Assembly (NCBI RefSeq): GCF_004359215.1
Contig: NC_090614.1
Span: 2,777,518 to 2,841,517 of the forward strand
DNA length: 64,000 nt
Direction: 5' to 3'
DNA from: Bremia lactucae
Lineage: Eukaryota; Oomycota; Peronosporomycetes; Peronosporales; Peronosporaceae
This document shows positions 1-11,570 of this stretch, in pieces. The notes beneath the pieces were generated by a model. That model had not been told where the DNA came from, searched no databases, and saw only the letters and a program-made list of their open reading frames with translations. The position numbers and the translations under genes were made by a program. Position 1 is the stretch's first letter. Each line of letters begins with the position of its first letter.

Positions 1-925
1 CGCAGTGGACCGACAGAAATGGAATGCAGACAAACATGGAAGAGCAAATGTTAATTCATTCAAATTAATGATCTAGTGCTACTCTCTACGGTAAACTTAC
101 CTAAACGATTAGTCACTAATGTGGGTAGCATTAAACTACTACCCAAGTTCATTGGGCCTTTCCGTGTACTGCATCGAAGAGGCAATGCGTACACAATAGA
201 ATTGCGACGTAGGATGCGAACGCATCCTACGTTTTACGTTGGTCGGCTCCGGCCGTACCATCAGTACGCGGCTTCTTCCGAGGACGGATTTGACCACTCT
301 TTACAAGAATACCCAAAAGATTATTGTGATCGCGAACCAGATTTTCATGTTGAACCTGAAGTTTCTCAGGCCGGTTTCGAAGATCCTCGAAGCTACGATG
401 AGCTGACGACAGCTCATCGCGGACAGCATGATACTTCCGCTCGTACTCCAACAAGGAGTACGCACTCTTCGAACGGTCTTCCAACCGCTCGATATGGTGA
501 GCCTGCACCGTCTGCTCCAACGAGCGACGCTTACCGCGCTCGTGGTCAAGTCCCTCCTCCAAATCATGGAGGAAGCGATCGAGTTTGTCGACCATCGACA
601 CTAGATCCGACACATGGGTCGGATTTAATTTTCACTCCTCCGCCACAACCATTGGTGAATTTCCAAGGCTGTCAACGTTTCCTTGTGGAACGTATACTCC
701 GTGATGTGAAGGGGTAGCGAACAAGTTATCTTGTTCGCTGGTGCGGTTTACAACCTTCACATGACAGCAGGGAGCCTCGTTCCCAGCTGGTTGTTGACGT
801 TGAGAGCCTCGTCCGTCAGTATGACGAGACCCATCCAATGGATCATAAGGTCTATCAGAAAACACGCGCCTCTGGCGCCTGTAAATCGATGGCAAAACGT
901 CAATCTCATCGCGCATCTCGATAGA
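1..925 (+). pseudogene. Ty3/Gypsy pol 3' end: integrase C-terminus plus chromodomain
   Basis: The sequence enters the window inside an integrase. A 1-nt deletion near 66 shifts the frame; from 76 it reads the C-terminal integrase fold (PKFIGPF at about 145, FYVGRLRPY at about 232), then a Ser/Pro/Arg-rich linker of about 110 residues, then the start of a chromodomain (FLVERILRDVKG, ending in a stop at 715-717). The rest of the chromodomain continues in another frame from 721 (SYLVRW, then REPRSQLVVDV, then RQYDETHP) to a stop near 924. This order is typical of chromovirus-type Gypsy elements, where the chromodomain guides integration. At least two frameshifts mean it is no longer functional. 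The 5' part lies outside the window. Confidence 0.85.
227..613 (-). other. Antisense 128-codon ORF, coiled-coil-like, opposite the Gypsy linker
   Basis: This ORF lies opposite the low-complexity linker between integrase and chromodomain. Its translation is rich in Glu, Arg, Leu and His with a heptad-like pattern (for example ERLEDRSKSAYSLLEYERK) and a basic tail (RPRKKPRTDG). It may be a real overlapping gene, but the Ser/Arg/Pro-rich sense linker biases its complement towards Glu/Arg/Leu codons, so it may be only a shadow. The separate Gypsy family with antisense ORFs elsewhere in this window makes it worth keeping. Confidence 0.25.
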
Positions 926-1855
926 GATGCGAGCCCTTCCCCTGGATCACTGGTGACCCGGCGAGGACGCCGGAGGAGATCGCTGCCCGCGACGCTCTTC
1001 ATGAGCATTACCTTACGCCGAAGGTAATGACGCGAAGCCAGTATCTGACGCGTTTACGTGATCAAGCTTGTGGGGCTTCGGTGACCTGCATGAGAAAGAT
1101 TCTGATCGTTTTGTTTCCAAACGAAACAAGGAGTGAAAACGAAGTCTCATTTGAGAACTGGGTTCACCGGGCCCGCAAACTCCGTAATATCTGGAATATC
1201 AGAGAGTCTGCGGATTAAGGTGAAGCTTCGCTTCGACTTCGCTAAGCTTTAGGCCAAAGGCCAGTTACGTTCAGCATTTATGCCACAAAACGAAGTAAGG
1301 CTAGCCGATATTTCAGTGCTACGGTTGACCGTACAACCAAGGATCGAAGCCGCACTGAGGCTTTAGATCCACCTAATCCCACGTTTAGTAGTGGGAAGCG
1401 ACGTTTGACGCGAGTTGACCCTCAGCTTGGAGCTCAAAAATGTCAACGTTGTACGGGCAATCTTGCCGAAGAGGTACCTCGAACTCCCAAGAGTTTTTGG
1501 AAGAGGGTTACCCTAGCCACTTCACCAGATACTAGTATTGACCCTCACGACGACGTCGCTTTAAAAGTTTCTCCACATGAAACTGAAGGTTTCCCCGCGC
1601 ATCAAGCGGTGCGGGAGGGGGCCGAAATTTCGGCGGAAGCATTTGATGCTCAACGACACGAGGTGCAACTTCTTCGTGAGGTCCTTGCTCGGGTTGGGAG
1701 CTCTTTTGAGGCGGTTCGGGCGTCTTTCGCCGAAATCGCTTTTACCACGTAAAGAGGGCCAGTTGGATATCCTGGTGAGGATGCAACAATCTGCGGCACG
1801 ACCGCCTGTCTCGGCGCAAGCGCCTTCAAGTCCAAGTGGGAAGGGTCCCGATATG
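926..1855 (+). pseudogene. Unrecognised retroelement-associated ORF remnants
   Basis: Downstream of the chromodomain the same strand keeps partly open frames: about 940-1218 (TPEEIAARDALHEHYL, then MTRSQYLTRLRDQ), then 1405-1752 (with PQLGAQKCQRCTGN and a C-terminal heptad-like stretch AQRHEVQLLREVLARVG). Stops and frame changes interrupt them. I recognise no domain. The position, between a chromodomain and the next element, suggests the 3' end of the same retroelement or a fragment of another. No LTR was recognised here. Confidence 0.35.
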
Positions 1856-1856
1856 G

Positions 1857-3250
1857 CTAAAGCAAGCCAACGTAAAACACTGGATGTGTACGCAGCTTGT
1901 TGGGAAGGTTTAGCGTATAAGCTAGGCCCTTCTTGGCCACGAACGTAAATGGTCCAATAAAGCGCGGGCGAAATTTGGTCTTGAAGACCGCGGATACCAA
2001 GTTGGTAGGTAGGTTCTTAGCGTTTAGTAAAACTCGGTCTCCGACCATATACGAATTAATACAGTTTCTGCTTTTGGCATCTGCTTCTTGTTTTTGTTTG
2101 TCTTGGCTATCAGCCATCGTATCTCTTACATGTCTTAAGATACTAAATCGCGTCGCGAGAAACTCGCTTACTTGTTTCCGAACGGTAACAGGGCTGATAT
2201 CAGCAAGCCTATCGGCCGATTCTCCCCCACCAAGCCCTTAACCCTGCAGTGGTATCGTTAATGGAACGCGCGGTTGGTAAGACCGTTTACATAGAACACA
2301 GTATAGCCTGTAGAGGCATGAACAGCGTCATTGAACGCAAACTCCACTACTGGGAGCATTGAGCTCCAGCGCTTTGGTGTCTGAGCACACACGCTGCGTT
2401 AAACGTCTTCAATGACGCGATTGACAAGTTCAGTTCGACCATCGGTCTGTGGATGGTCCGCAGTGGACATCTCCAATCTGGTTATAAGCACTCGGAAAAT
2501 TGATTTCCAGATTTACCCGTAAAATCGGGGATCCCGATCAGAGATAATTGCCACTGGCAAACCATGTTTTCGAAACACGCGATCGATGAACAGCTTAGCT
2601 GTACCGTCTCCATCAATGGAATCTGGCACGGCTGCTTAGTAAGCCATTTTGCTCAAACGGTCAACAAAGACCACTATACCGGAGTTACCGGCTGAATCTT
2701 TCGGTAGCCCAAAGACGAAATCCATACTAATGGACTCCCACAATCCTATGGGGACGGGAAGACTCGCCAGTGGCGCAGCAGCATGTGTCGAGGGTTTAAT
2801 CCGTTGGCACGTTTCGCATGTGCGAATATATGTGCTGACCCATTTTTAAAGTTTGGGCCACCGACTCTGGCCTATGAAGCCGTAGGTCTTTTCTCAAGCG
2901 AGATGACCACCAAGGACAGTATCGTGTGCCTCATATTGGATCCGGTACTTCACCTCCTCATCATGAGGAACAATGACACGCGGAGGGTCCGCGATGTTTG
3001 TGCAACAGGTTGTTATCGATAGAAATCGATGTAACCTTGCACGCAAACGTGCCGCCAATTTAATACCCAATTTGAGTCCTATAACGCTCGTAGCAGAGCT
3101 GCACACTGTTTATCCTTGGCGTAAGCCGAACTGATTAATTCAGGAATAGGTGACGAGATAGTCGTTGAATGAGAATCTCATAATCCGGCCTGCGTGATAA
3201 CGCGTCGGCCAAAGCATTTTGCTTGCCGGGCTTATACTTCACCACGAAGT
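1857..3250 (-). pseudogene. Integrase (Ty3/Gypsy family 1), broken
   Basis: On the minus strand the core begins with the motif MDFVFGLPKDSAG near 2720, where the Asp is the first catalytic DDE residue, followed by VVFVDRLSKMA, an in-frame stop, and SDRDPRF near 2540 carrying the second Asp. The C-terminal part (1857-2117) reads QDKQKQEADAKSRN, then VGDRVLLNAKNL, then FRPRFIGPF and HPVFYVG, the usual SH3-like integrase tail. The H2C2 zinc finger region (about 3100-2850) is disrupted. Several stops make it non-functional. Confidence 0.8.
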
Positions 3251-3272
3251 TGGATTCCGCAAAAAAAGATAG

Positions 3273-4419
3273 TTATCGGGCCATTTTCTGTGAGAGATGG
3301 GGCGACTTAGTCGCCGTGCGCAATGATGTGTGATCTGTAAAAATCACAAACGGCTTAGAGCCGAGTGGATGACCTCTGAATTTGACGAGAGCATACTTCA
3401 TAACAAGGAACTCTTTGTCATGAACTGGGTAGTTCTTTTCCGCAGCTTTAAGCTTTTTAGACTCGAACGCAATAACACGTTGATGCCCATCAACATCTGT
3501 TTGTAACAGAGCACTGCCAATGGCAAAATCTGATGCGTCAAAGACGATACTGAAAGGCCAATTTGGGTTTGGCAGTACCAGAATCGGGGCATGGATAAGA
3601 CTACCCTTAACTGCTCGAAAAGCATTATTTTCGGTGCTAGTCCAGCACCATTCTATATCTTTCTTTAGGAGTTTAGATAATGGCCTAGCCATATCAGCGT
3701 AATTTTTGCTATATTTGTGTAAATAATTGGCGAGACCCAACCACTTAAGCAAATCCTTTTGGTTTTTAGGAACCGGCCAATCTACTATGGCTTTTACCTT
3801 AGCGGAATCGCTCTAAGGCATCGCTTTCCAATGAAGTTTTCTAAAGAAGGAATTTCGTCTGCGCCAAAAATGCATTTAGATGCATTGGCATACAATTTTT
3901 TTGTGCGCATGCATTCGAGCACTGCTCGCAAATGGTCTAAATGGTTTTCCATATCCGACCGACCCTGCTCCGCACGACTATGGACAAAAATGTCATCGAA
4001 ATAAGTCTGTGCATAACCTCGATGAGGGCGAAACAGTTGCGTCACTAGACGATTAAATGTTGCCGGGGCGTTGGAAAGCCATTGTGGAAAACCAGCCACT
4101 CCCATTACATGCCGCTTTGGGTGCTAACCGCTGTAAGCGGGATATCACTAGCTCGCATAAGCACTTGGTAGTAACCATTGACTAAGTCCAATGCACTGTA
4201 CATTGTACATCCCACCATATTGTTCTAAAGAACATCTTTTCTAGGAATGGGGGTTTGGGCTGGTATAGTGGCAGCCTTAAGCTTATTATAAGCATGTACA
4301 ATGCGCCATTTACCATTTGGCTTTTTGACACAAAAATGTCGGTGTCGAATGAGGAGATTTGTTCTCTCGTAACATTTCAGCCTCGTGCTTTGCATGGAAG
4401 AAATCGTCAATGACGTCAC
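3273..4419 (-). pseudogene. Reverse transcriptase and RNase H (Ty3/Gypsy family 1), broken
   Basis: The RT N-terminus (4419-4225) carries the primer-fold peptide KKPNGKWRIVHAYNKL. The catalytic YxDD box appears as YFDDIFVHS in the 3794-4105 frame. RNase H follows in 3273-3752, with the first Asp in FDASDFAIGSAL, Glu in HDKEFLVMKYAL and Asp in FTDHTSL. The pieces lie in different frames or are split by stops, so no intact polymerase is made. The closest relatives in the window are the fragments at 23821-24960. Confidence 0.85.
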
Positions 4420-5222
4420 ACTGCTCCTTTGGTAAAAGCCATTGTTCTTGTGACACAGTATTTGGTTCCCATTACTAAGTCAATTTCATGATGAACACTT
4501 CTATCCGGAGCTAAAACAGATGGTGGGTTATTACATACCTTATCTTGGAATTCCTTAATTAAGGAATAAAAAGGATCCGTAGGATCTTCCAGGATCGGTG
4601 ACCCATTTCGCGCACAAAGTGCACCTTTTGTGTCATCCAGGACAGCTTCGTCTAGAAGTGACGATGAGTTTAACTCAACCATAGGTCGAATGACCATCAT
4701 TTCAGATAAGTCACCAGTTTTTAAGACTCGACCGCACTCATCAATAGACATTTCGTCTAGCTCTAAAAGAGCATGTAACGAGAGGATTGCCGCAAGGCTT
4801 ACTTCCCCCTCAATGTTACCGGTTACGCCATTTACAAGCGTATGTACTTGCTCACTCGTATCACTTTGTGAGGGTATACACGCTTCGTGTCCATCCTGTC
4901 TTGGAGTGAAGATGAAGACAATACGCCTTTTAGAGGCCGGGACATTCACGTCCCCAGGGTTTTCAGCCTGTATTGGTTCTATACAAGACATGGTGTCTAA
5001 TTTGACATCCGATAAAGAGTTAAAAAACTCAACTTCCTTATCCAGCGAACGTTTACGTGTCGCCTCACGTGCATTAGGAGGATTTGACCCAAAATGCCCT
5101 GGCGAACCGCCAATAGTGTCACTATTGACACTTAGGATGGTGCCACCTCGGCCGACCATACTCGGTGGACTTAGACGTGCCACTCCACGTATCTCAGGGA
5201 TATTGCACGCTGCTTTCAGCAT
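4416..5222 (-). pseudogene. Gypsy protease-RT linker, 268-codon open frame
   Basis: This is the longest intact frame in the family 1 element. It runs from an acidic/Ser-rich linker (SPPSMVGRGGTILSVNSD near its start) into the first residues of RT (EFQDKVCNNPPSVLAPDRS, then EIDLVMGTKYCVTR), where the frame is lost near 4440. The linker has no recognised domain. A related linker in the copy at 26.5-27.3 kb carries an internal tandem duplication of the GGTILSV segment. Confidence 0.6.
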
Positions 5223-5229
5223 TTAGTGA

Positions 5230-5950
5230 ATCGTTAGTATAGCGAGTGTTACTCGACGAAGTACGTGCCGTTTTACTTATTTCTGCTCAGTCGGGCTCAA
5301 AATTAATGTTTTTAACATTAGAGTTTATTAACTCAGACATGCCAATGTCTAAAACAGTGACAGACTCATTCTTGGTATGGCCTGGCTAGAACATCATGAA
5401 CCGAATTAGTAATATTTATTGTGAGGAGTAGCTTCTCCAGACAAGCTATTGATAAGCCTTTCTGGCAAAAGCCACGGCTTCTTTTCAGGGGCGAGATGAG
5501 ACATTTTACTGTCTTCACTCCCCTGACCGTGGATCAATTGGAAGTCTAAGACCTTAGGCGCCACGCGCAATATTCCTAGCAAAGTTTTGGAGAGTCATGG
5601 ACCCACCTTTGCTAGGCAACAAATGAGATCATATCTCGAATCCAAATCAAGGACGAGACAGCGTTCCATACTGTCAAAGTCCAGAAACTTTATACCTAAG
5701 TTCAATGGAACTTTGGGAACAGTGACCCGAGTCCCTGTCCCTAAGCAAACAGTGTTATTGTATTATCTCCATGCGCTCTAAGTACCTCCACGTATTGTTG
5801 ATTTCCCTCAATAGAAAGGCGTCGAGCATAATTGCAAGACACTCCTGAGTCAATTAAAATTGACCACGGCTTACCAAAGCCCTTTACAATCGAAATGAGC
5901 ACCAAGCTAATTGGGGCAAGGTTCTATTTATTCTCACCTCCTTGAGGTTT
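5230..5950 (-). pseudogene. Retroviral-type aspartic protease region, broken
   Basis: On the minus strand near 5880-5840 the peptide WSILIDSGVSCNYARRLS carries the D-S-G active-site triad of retropepsins. It is followed by EVLRAHGDNTIT and, after frame changes, by PLNLGIKFLDFDS. The protease would cleave the Gag-Pol polyprotein. Stops and frameshifts separate it from gag upstream and from the linker downstream. Confidence 0.65.
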
Positions 5951-5988
5951 AACCGAGCCTAGGTCTTCCCCAGAAGGGCGCCCCGCAT

Positions 5989-7010
5989 CTACTGGGTATC
6001 GACGTTTCCCCGCACCGTACCAGATCTCTGGTATAGGTCGGAGTTGGAGCTCTTTCGGGCTTTACGCAAATTTCGAAGTGGGCAGGCAGGGCGTAAATGT
6101 TTCGTGCATTCGCGCACATAACATCTACGGATGGTCTTATGCTGTTCCACAGCTTGAAGAGCCTCTTCTCCTTCCTCAACGAGGCTTATAAACATAGGTT
6201 CCGCTCTATTAGACGGAACCCATGTGCTCGAAGAGCTTGTTCGGTAAACAGGCGTGCTAACGCGGGCAGACTTAAAGTCAAAGTCGGCGCGTAGCGCTAT
6301 GGCAACTGCCTCTTCGAACGTAGCCGGATGAGATCGGAACAATTCCGTCCGGGCAATGCCTTCATTGAGACCCCCCATAAAAAAGGTCACTACAATTGCC
6401 TCTTGCACCGGGTCTTGATGCATAGATGCAATGAGAGTTCTCAACTCCTGGACAAAGACCCCCAGGGTTCTTTTACCCTGCCGAGTCGCTAGGAGTCGTG
6501 CTCGCATGCAAAAAGCCTGATCAGGCGGTGCAAACATGCTGGTCACTTGCTGTTTCAGCGAATCCCATGAGGGGAAAGCGTCGTTTATGGATGTGCTGCA
6601 CATTAATGCCCACTCTATGGCTCTACCTCCAAGTTTGGACATGGCCATAGCCACATTTGCCTTTCTGGTAAGAACAAGACGTAATCAATGGACATTTCCA
6701 TTTGCTCAATTCAAAAAGGGAGATTTTCTCCCTCTTTTCCCTCATTTTTTTTTACATTTACAGTTAGAGGGCGAGCCCTCGGCTCTGAGTCAGGTACGGA
6801 GATGTACCGGGTAGGCATAGATGCCGCTAAAGGGTCCTGTACCTGACCGATCAGGGAGGCTTTGTACCGCATGAAAGCTTCAAGCCTTGCATGCAGGACC
6901 TCTGGTCCCTGGGAAATAATAAATTCCACGTGCTCAAGCCCGAATAAGATTTTGAGCTTGTCATAAGCGGCGCGTTGCGCTTCTGACAATTCTGGAACCT
7001 CTTTCACTGT
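5989..7010 (-). pseudogene. Gag polyprotein (Ty3/Gypsy family 1), two frames
   Basis: Two overlapping minus-strand frames cover gag: 7007-6711 (N-terminus, with [17 protein letters not shown]) and 6654-5989 (221 codons). The second has the capsid-like stretch WDSLKQQVTSMFAPPDQAF, then LRTLIASMHQDPV and FMGGLNEGIARTELFRS, typical of retrotransposon gag (Pfam Retrotrans_gag-like). A basic tail has a degenerate zinc knuckle (CYVRECTKHLRPAC; spacing differs from the usual CX2CX4HX4C). A T-rich slip near 6750 separates the frames. Confidence 0.8.
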
Positions 7011-7224
7011 CGTAAAAAATAAGTCTTGTAAAGACTCAGGCGTAGGTTGACTACGAGTGCTACCAGGTGTAGCGGAGCTATCACGCTCCTAAAGTCAGAG
7101 AAAGACTCTCAGACTCAGAGAGTCACTTAGTTCTATTGAGCTTATGGGTTTAACAACTCTGGGAGTCGTACATGCTATTAAAGCTTAAGGAATCCTAGTT
7201 CAAGGGATTCAGGGGTTCGTAAAG

Positions 7225-7545
7225 CCAAGTGGCAACTAGTGCCCAAGAGGATATACCTTAGAAAGGCTTCTATCTCTTACAAATCAATGCGCAAGCCTTA
7301 GGAAGGCACTTAACGCTTTAAGATCAATGAGGAACTGCACTTTATTTAATTATTTAAATCTAAAAACCTTACCCTAGCTAATTTAAAATAGATTTCGGCC
7401 CCAGATTTATATCTGGCGGCGACCACATAATTATTGCCCATATTTAATGGGATTTAAGCAACTAACTATTTTAAAATTAGATAAAGGGTATTTTACCCAT
7501 TTAGTAAATGTACCACAACAACGGTTCTCCAACCGATGTGTGCCC
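7225..7545 (-). repeat. LTR1 (family 1 Gypsy long terminal repeat)
   Basis: The minus-strand sequence starting at ACATCGGTTGGAGAACCGTT near 7540 is found again on the plus strand at about 18355-18648, with common blocks such as GTACATTTAC and GGGCACTAGTTG. It sits directly upstream of the family 1 gag, as a 5' LTR should. Shorter decayed copies lie at 29195-29400 and 50500-50660. Exact ends are uncertain. The stretch 7010-7225 is untranslated leader between LTR and gag. Confidence 0.7.
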
Positions 7546-7602
7546 CATTACACTATCAGCTTAAAGACATGAACTTTCCCTAGTGACCCTGCCAGTTTAG
7601 CA

Positions 7603-8022
7603 GTGGTCAATAAAACTACGTCCTATGACCGACCTCTCGGCGGTATCATAGGCGAGTTTGATGCTAAAAGCGTGAGCGAGGCTCAACGCTTTTTGATTAA
7701 GCGATTAGCCATCACACGAAAAGTCCGTGACGAGATGGCAAGCGCACAGGACAAGCAAAAAGAATATGCTGACCGAAATGGTCTCAAAATTAACGAACGC
7801 TTTAAAGTGGGTGAAAAAGTACTATTAAGTATTGCTACCCTACCTAAAAATGCAATTTTTGTACTACCTGGAGGTACTACGAAGTTGTTGCACCGTTTCA
7901 TTGGGCCCTTTAAGGTGGTAATAGAGGTTGGTGACTCAAATTATAGGCTCACCCTTCCCTCGTATATAAAGACGCGCCGTATTTTAAGTGGGTCGTCTGA
8001 AACGGTATGTAGACTCAAATGA
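7603..8022 (+). pseudogene. Integrase C-terminal fragment, Gypsy family 2 copy 1
   Basis: The frame reads VRDEMASAQDKQKEYADRN, then FKVGEKVLLS, then LLHRFIGPFKVV, the conserved C-terminal fold of Ty3/Gypsy integrases. It ends shortly after the SH3-like domain in a short Asp/Glu/Ser-rich tail with no chromodomain. The same sequence is at about 21600-21990 (+). Catalytic residues are missing because the 5' part is deleted. Confidence 0.8.
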
Positions 8023-8083
8023 GCCTCATACCCCCATTCGTCGAAGAAGACGATGGTGACGCCGACTGTGAGTCTAGCGGCGA

Positions 8084-9070
8084 TCAGATGAGGGAGACGG
8101 TGAATTTACTTGGTGACTGCCTATGAAAAGGAGCACCAGCTGAGGCCTCTTCGCTAGTCTCAAATGGACTAGCAGAAGTAGCGTAGTGAGAAGAAACAGG
8201 GGGTACAGTACCGCCCATGATTTCTTTCACACGCAAGCGGGCGATATTAATTCGCTGCGACCGCTGTATCATCGCATCGGAATGCGGATGAATGCGGCGC
8301 AAGAATTTCGCCTCGTATTGGTCGGGCGTTTCATTTAAACGCAACACGACCGGGTCTTCCATAATTTAATGACACCATAATAGTTTTGAGCATTTAGAAA
8401 AGCGCGTTTTTTGAGCGACGCTATTGTCCCGTTTACACGAGGCCATTCAGAGAGAGGGAGCATAAGTGATATGCCACCCGTCACACAGCCACGTTTAATA
8501 CGGCTGGCTTGTGACAGCGACTAAGCACATTCACGCGTCGTCGGCGGAGCGTTACGCTCAGAATCCTCTATGTCAGAACCATTATGGATAATGGTCTGAG
8601 CAAAAGACGGTGTGGTTTTACCCAACGGAGAAGCGGCTGCGCCTTTATGGGCAGCGCTCGCAATAACCGTCGCTGCGCTATCCAGCGCAGACGACGAGAC
8701 AGCATTCGTAAGTGTTGCTGTCTCCATGTTATGAGCAATGATAGAAGTTTGGATGGGCAATAATGTGCCATCATCCTTCCTCGTGAGATCCTTGTCCGCA
8801 TCATTACTTTGAGGTGACGGCAACGGTCTCGACTCATTGTAGTCGACAATGAGCGACGGATCAACATCCTCACTGATTAAGTGGGATGAATCCTTAAGCC
8901 CCGTTAACGCGACAGCAGCAGTAGCGGTCGGCGTTTCAGCTAAGGCATTGGACGCTGCAGGGCGTGTTAACGCGGCGCGCGCGCTAAATGCAAGAGTTAG
9001 TGGGCGTCTTCGCAGACGACCCTCCAACGTTGCCCATGTAGGTGGCACCTTTGGCGCCGTGTATGAAAAC
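8084..9070 (-). pseudogene. Antisense ORF of Gypsy family 2, copy 1
   Basis: Unrecognised ORF on the strand opposite pol. The start homologous to the ATG at 60650 is ACG here (near 9070). Open segments are 9048-8521 (175 codons; TPTATAAVA, then DPSLIVDYNESRPLPS, then LLPIQTSIIAHN) and 8362-8084 (RRIHPHSDAMIQRSQRIN, then LRVKEIMGG, then TSEEASAGAPF). The stop at 8521-8523 corresponds to CAG in the other two copies, so it is a recent nonsense change. The C-terminal coiled-coil half present in copy 2 is deleted here. The protein would be Ala/Ser/Thr-rich then basic. No zinc knuckle and no known domain. Confidence 0.6.
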
Positions 9071-9180
9071 AGAGGTCGCTAGAGTGAATCAGAGACTTAG
9101 CGGCGCGTCAAGCAGCATAGTTCTTCCTTCCACTTTATCGAAGTTTAAAATGTAACTTCGTTCTTTAAGGGAGTGGATAG

Positions 9181-9935
9181 TGTAACTGGCTAAAGTTGCC
9201 CTAATGTTACACAGTCCCCGTTAAATACACTTGGTGTACTCAAGGGGATGGTCAATTTCTTAAATAAAGTAATTAGACCCACCACTTGAGTGTGGTTCAC
9301 ATTTGTGACCAACCCTTGTGTATGTGATGCACATAGGTGCATTCACATTAGGAGGGATGTCGCCTAGCGTCATCCGTTACGCGAGATATATAGAGATACG
9401 CTCGCAAAACATATTAGTGTAATCAATAGAGATGACAGTTCAATTTGGTAAAAATTGGAATTTATATTTAATGCGATTATATTTAAATCGGTCTCAAACT
9501 ACTTTCTACTTATCAAGTGCGCACGAGGAGTCGAATCACCGCTCCCGTGACGACACGTTTACCAGAGTACCTAGTGCGTTGGATGAGGTCGCTAAGGCGC
9601 CCACCACAATTACCTCACGGCACACGAAATTAGACGGTCAAACAGCTTCTCCGCTGCGCTAGGGTGTGTGCTTAAGTAGAGCGTGCCCCCATAAAGACTT
9701 GCCCACCTACAACTTTCAACTTAAGAAGTGCGCACGTGAAGACGGATTACCGCTTCCGTGACGACACTTGTACTAAAGTACTTAGCTCGTTGGGTGAGGT
9801 CGCTTAGGGGCCCACCAACAATCTCACTGCACGTGTGAGAAGACGGTCAAACCGCCTTCTCACTGTGCCTAAAGGTGTGTGCGTAAGTAGAGCGTGGCTG
9901 CTATAGTAGCACCTGTCTACACCCACCCTTGTGTC
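9181..9935 (+). repeat. LTR2 copy 1, with internal duplication
   Basis: Starts TGTAACTGGC after a purine-rich tract. It shares the blocks TAGACCCACCACTTG, GTGCATTCACATTAGGAGGG and CTTAAGTAGAGCGTG with the LTR at 60000-60525 (minus orientation). The segment with CCCACC, CGTGACGACAC and AAGTAGAGCGTG occurs twice (about 9505-9690 and 9720-9900), so this LTR contains a diverged tandem duplication. Functions expected of an LTR are promoter and polyadenylation. The 3' limit is approximate. Confidence 0.7.
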
Positions 9936-11570
9936 TTAATGTGCTTTCGCATTTAAGGGGATCAAGACATCATCTGCGATTTAAAAAAGTAAGCTCGCCA
10001 TGCAGGAATACACATCTACAGATGGCATCCAATCATTGGATAAAGTTTATATTTAATTACATTTGGTTTAAATATATTTCCCTAGTCGAACGTGAATAAA
10101 ACAGTGTCTAGTTTTAATCTAGCCACATCATTTGTCAAAAGGATCCAAAAAGACGAGTGAAGGTATTCTACTTTCATACTTCACTCCTACTTAGTGGCTT
10201 GCACTTCATTTGCTGCATCATTGGGGACAAAATAATACTTTTATTGTTGCCTAAATTGTTTATCGGGCATATAAATCTAAAATTCCCTTGCGGATCTCCA
10301 ATATCAATGACGCTATTATAGGATACTTCTTGTCCTCAAAACTGCATCTCATGCTTTACGCGCAAGTAAAAATATCGTTTGCCTTGCAAAAGGATATATG
10401 GAGCTTTGATTTCTCGTGGTGAAGCGTGTGTCGACACAATATTGGTTAAAACGCAACTTTTTAAAATGGCTGTGTCATCACTCCCGGGGCTAACTATATT
10501 TTGGTGTTGTCGCATGGTGTTAAGTCATCTGGTCGCTCAATCGTCGCATGAATACCCAATTTTCTCTTCCAGATGATTTCAATTATCGATGAGCGTGATG
10601 TATATATTTGAAATTTCGTTTCTGCAGCTGGTGGTAAAAACATGGTCTTAATTAATCTGAACTTTTTTCCAGCTCAATGCTTGCGATGCGAAATAACGCA
10701 TGAATGTCGCATCCATTTCCGAACAGTCCAAGAAAGTTGCTGGAAGTTTTTTTTACGGCATCTCGATTAGTTGTCGGCTTGCTTCCGATATTGTGACCAC
10801 AGCAATTGTTGAGCTTGTACAATGGTTCGATATGACATTACTTTATATCTTAATGGCGCAATGAGTCTATTAAATACCTAAGCACGTGATATTGGCTGCA
10901 AAATATTCAATATGTTGTGCTTTGTCTTATTTGTTAAGCAAACGTGTCGTTAATTTTCGTGCAAAAAGAAGCCATCATATTTATATGAATCAGATGCCGG
11001 CTCTATTTGTCGCAACGAAAAAGTCAAGATTTCCACGTGTCCTACGCTAAAAGGCTTTATCTCCGTCCAGGAACGGGAGGATGTCGTCCCGCTCACGTCT
11101 TGTCCATAAAAGTGGATTCGCGCATGCCAGCGCATCACGTTATCCGCTCGTTCTTTTTTTAAGAAACTTCGGTTGGGGGAGGCACAAATTGCTAAACAGT
11201 GACATTCTTGTATGATAAACAGGACTGTCATGTCTACTCTTTATCTATCATAAGATATTTATTGCCCGATAGCCACTGCAAACTAACAAAGCCTATGGTC
11301 ACCGCACAGTCAGGTCCCCCATTCTATTTCAAGCAAGATAAATGGTATTGGATCTTCCACCTGATCGGAGTTTTTCGAAAGTCTCGTTATATTAGCTCAT
11401 ACTTGCTATTGTTAGCGTCACTATCCCTTACAACTTGCATAAAAAATCTAATCTTTTTCGCATTAGGTCTACTGCGACAAGGCTACCACCACTTCATTGG
11501 TGGCAATCGATTGCATGACTCGTCTAATTTTAATTTTTGTTTTCAAGAGACCGCTACAGTTTTAATTGGA
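9936..11570. other. Intergenic, no gene recognised
   Basis: AT-rich sequence with only short frames (for example 10379-10576 and 11199-11654, +) that show no domain or coding-like composition. No tRNA, repeat or LTR was recognised beyond the end of LTR2. The last part leads into the effector promoter. Confidence 0.5.

Larger units (their letters stand above)
1857..7545 (-). mobile_element. Decayed Ty3/Gypsy retrotransposon (family 1), gag-PR-RT-RH-IN
   Basis: Read on the minus strand the order is LTR1 (7545-7225), gag (about 7010-5989), aspartic protease (about 5900-5560), protease-RT linker (5222-4550), reverse transcriptase (about 4550-3794), RNase H (3752-3273) and integrase (3250-1857). 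That is the Ty3/Gypsy order, with integrase last. Most domains are split by stops or frameshifts, so the element is inactive. No 3' LTR is seen at the 1857 end, where it abuts unrelated retroelement sequence, so it is 3' truncated. Related fragments recur at 23780-29400 and 46900-50660. Confidence 0.85.
7560..9935 (+). mobile_element. 3' end of Ty3/Gypsy family 2 element (copy 1), with antisense ORF and LTR2
   Basis: Order on the plus strand: integrase C-terminus (7560-8045), an ORF on the opposite strand (9070-8084), a purine-rich tract (about 9165-9180) and LTR2 starting TGTAACTGGC at 9181. The same arrangement recurs at 21.5-23.6 kb and, inverted, at 60.0-64 kb, so these parts belong to one element. 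The 5' two-thirds is missing; the fragment abuts the family 1 LTR at about 7550. Confidence 0.75.
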
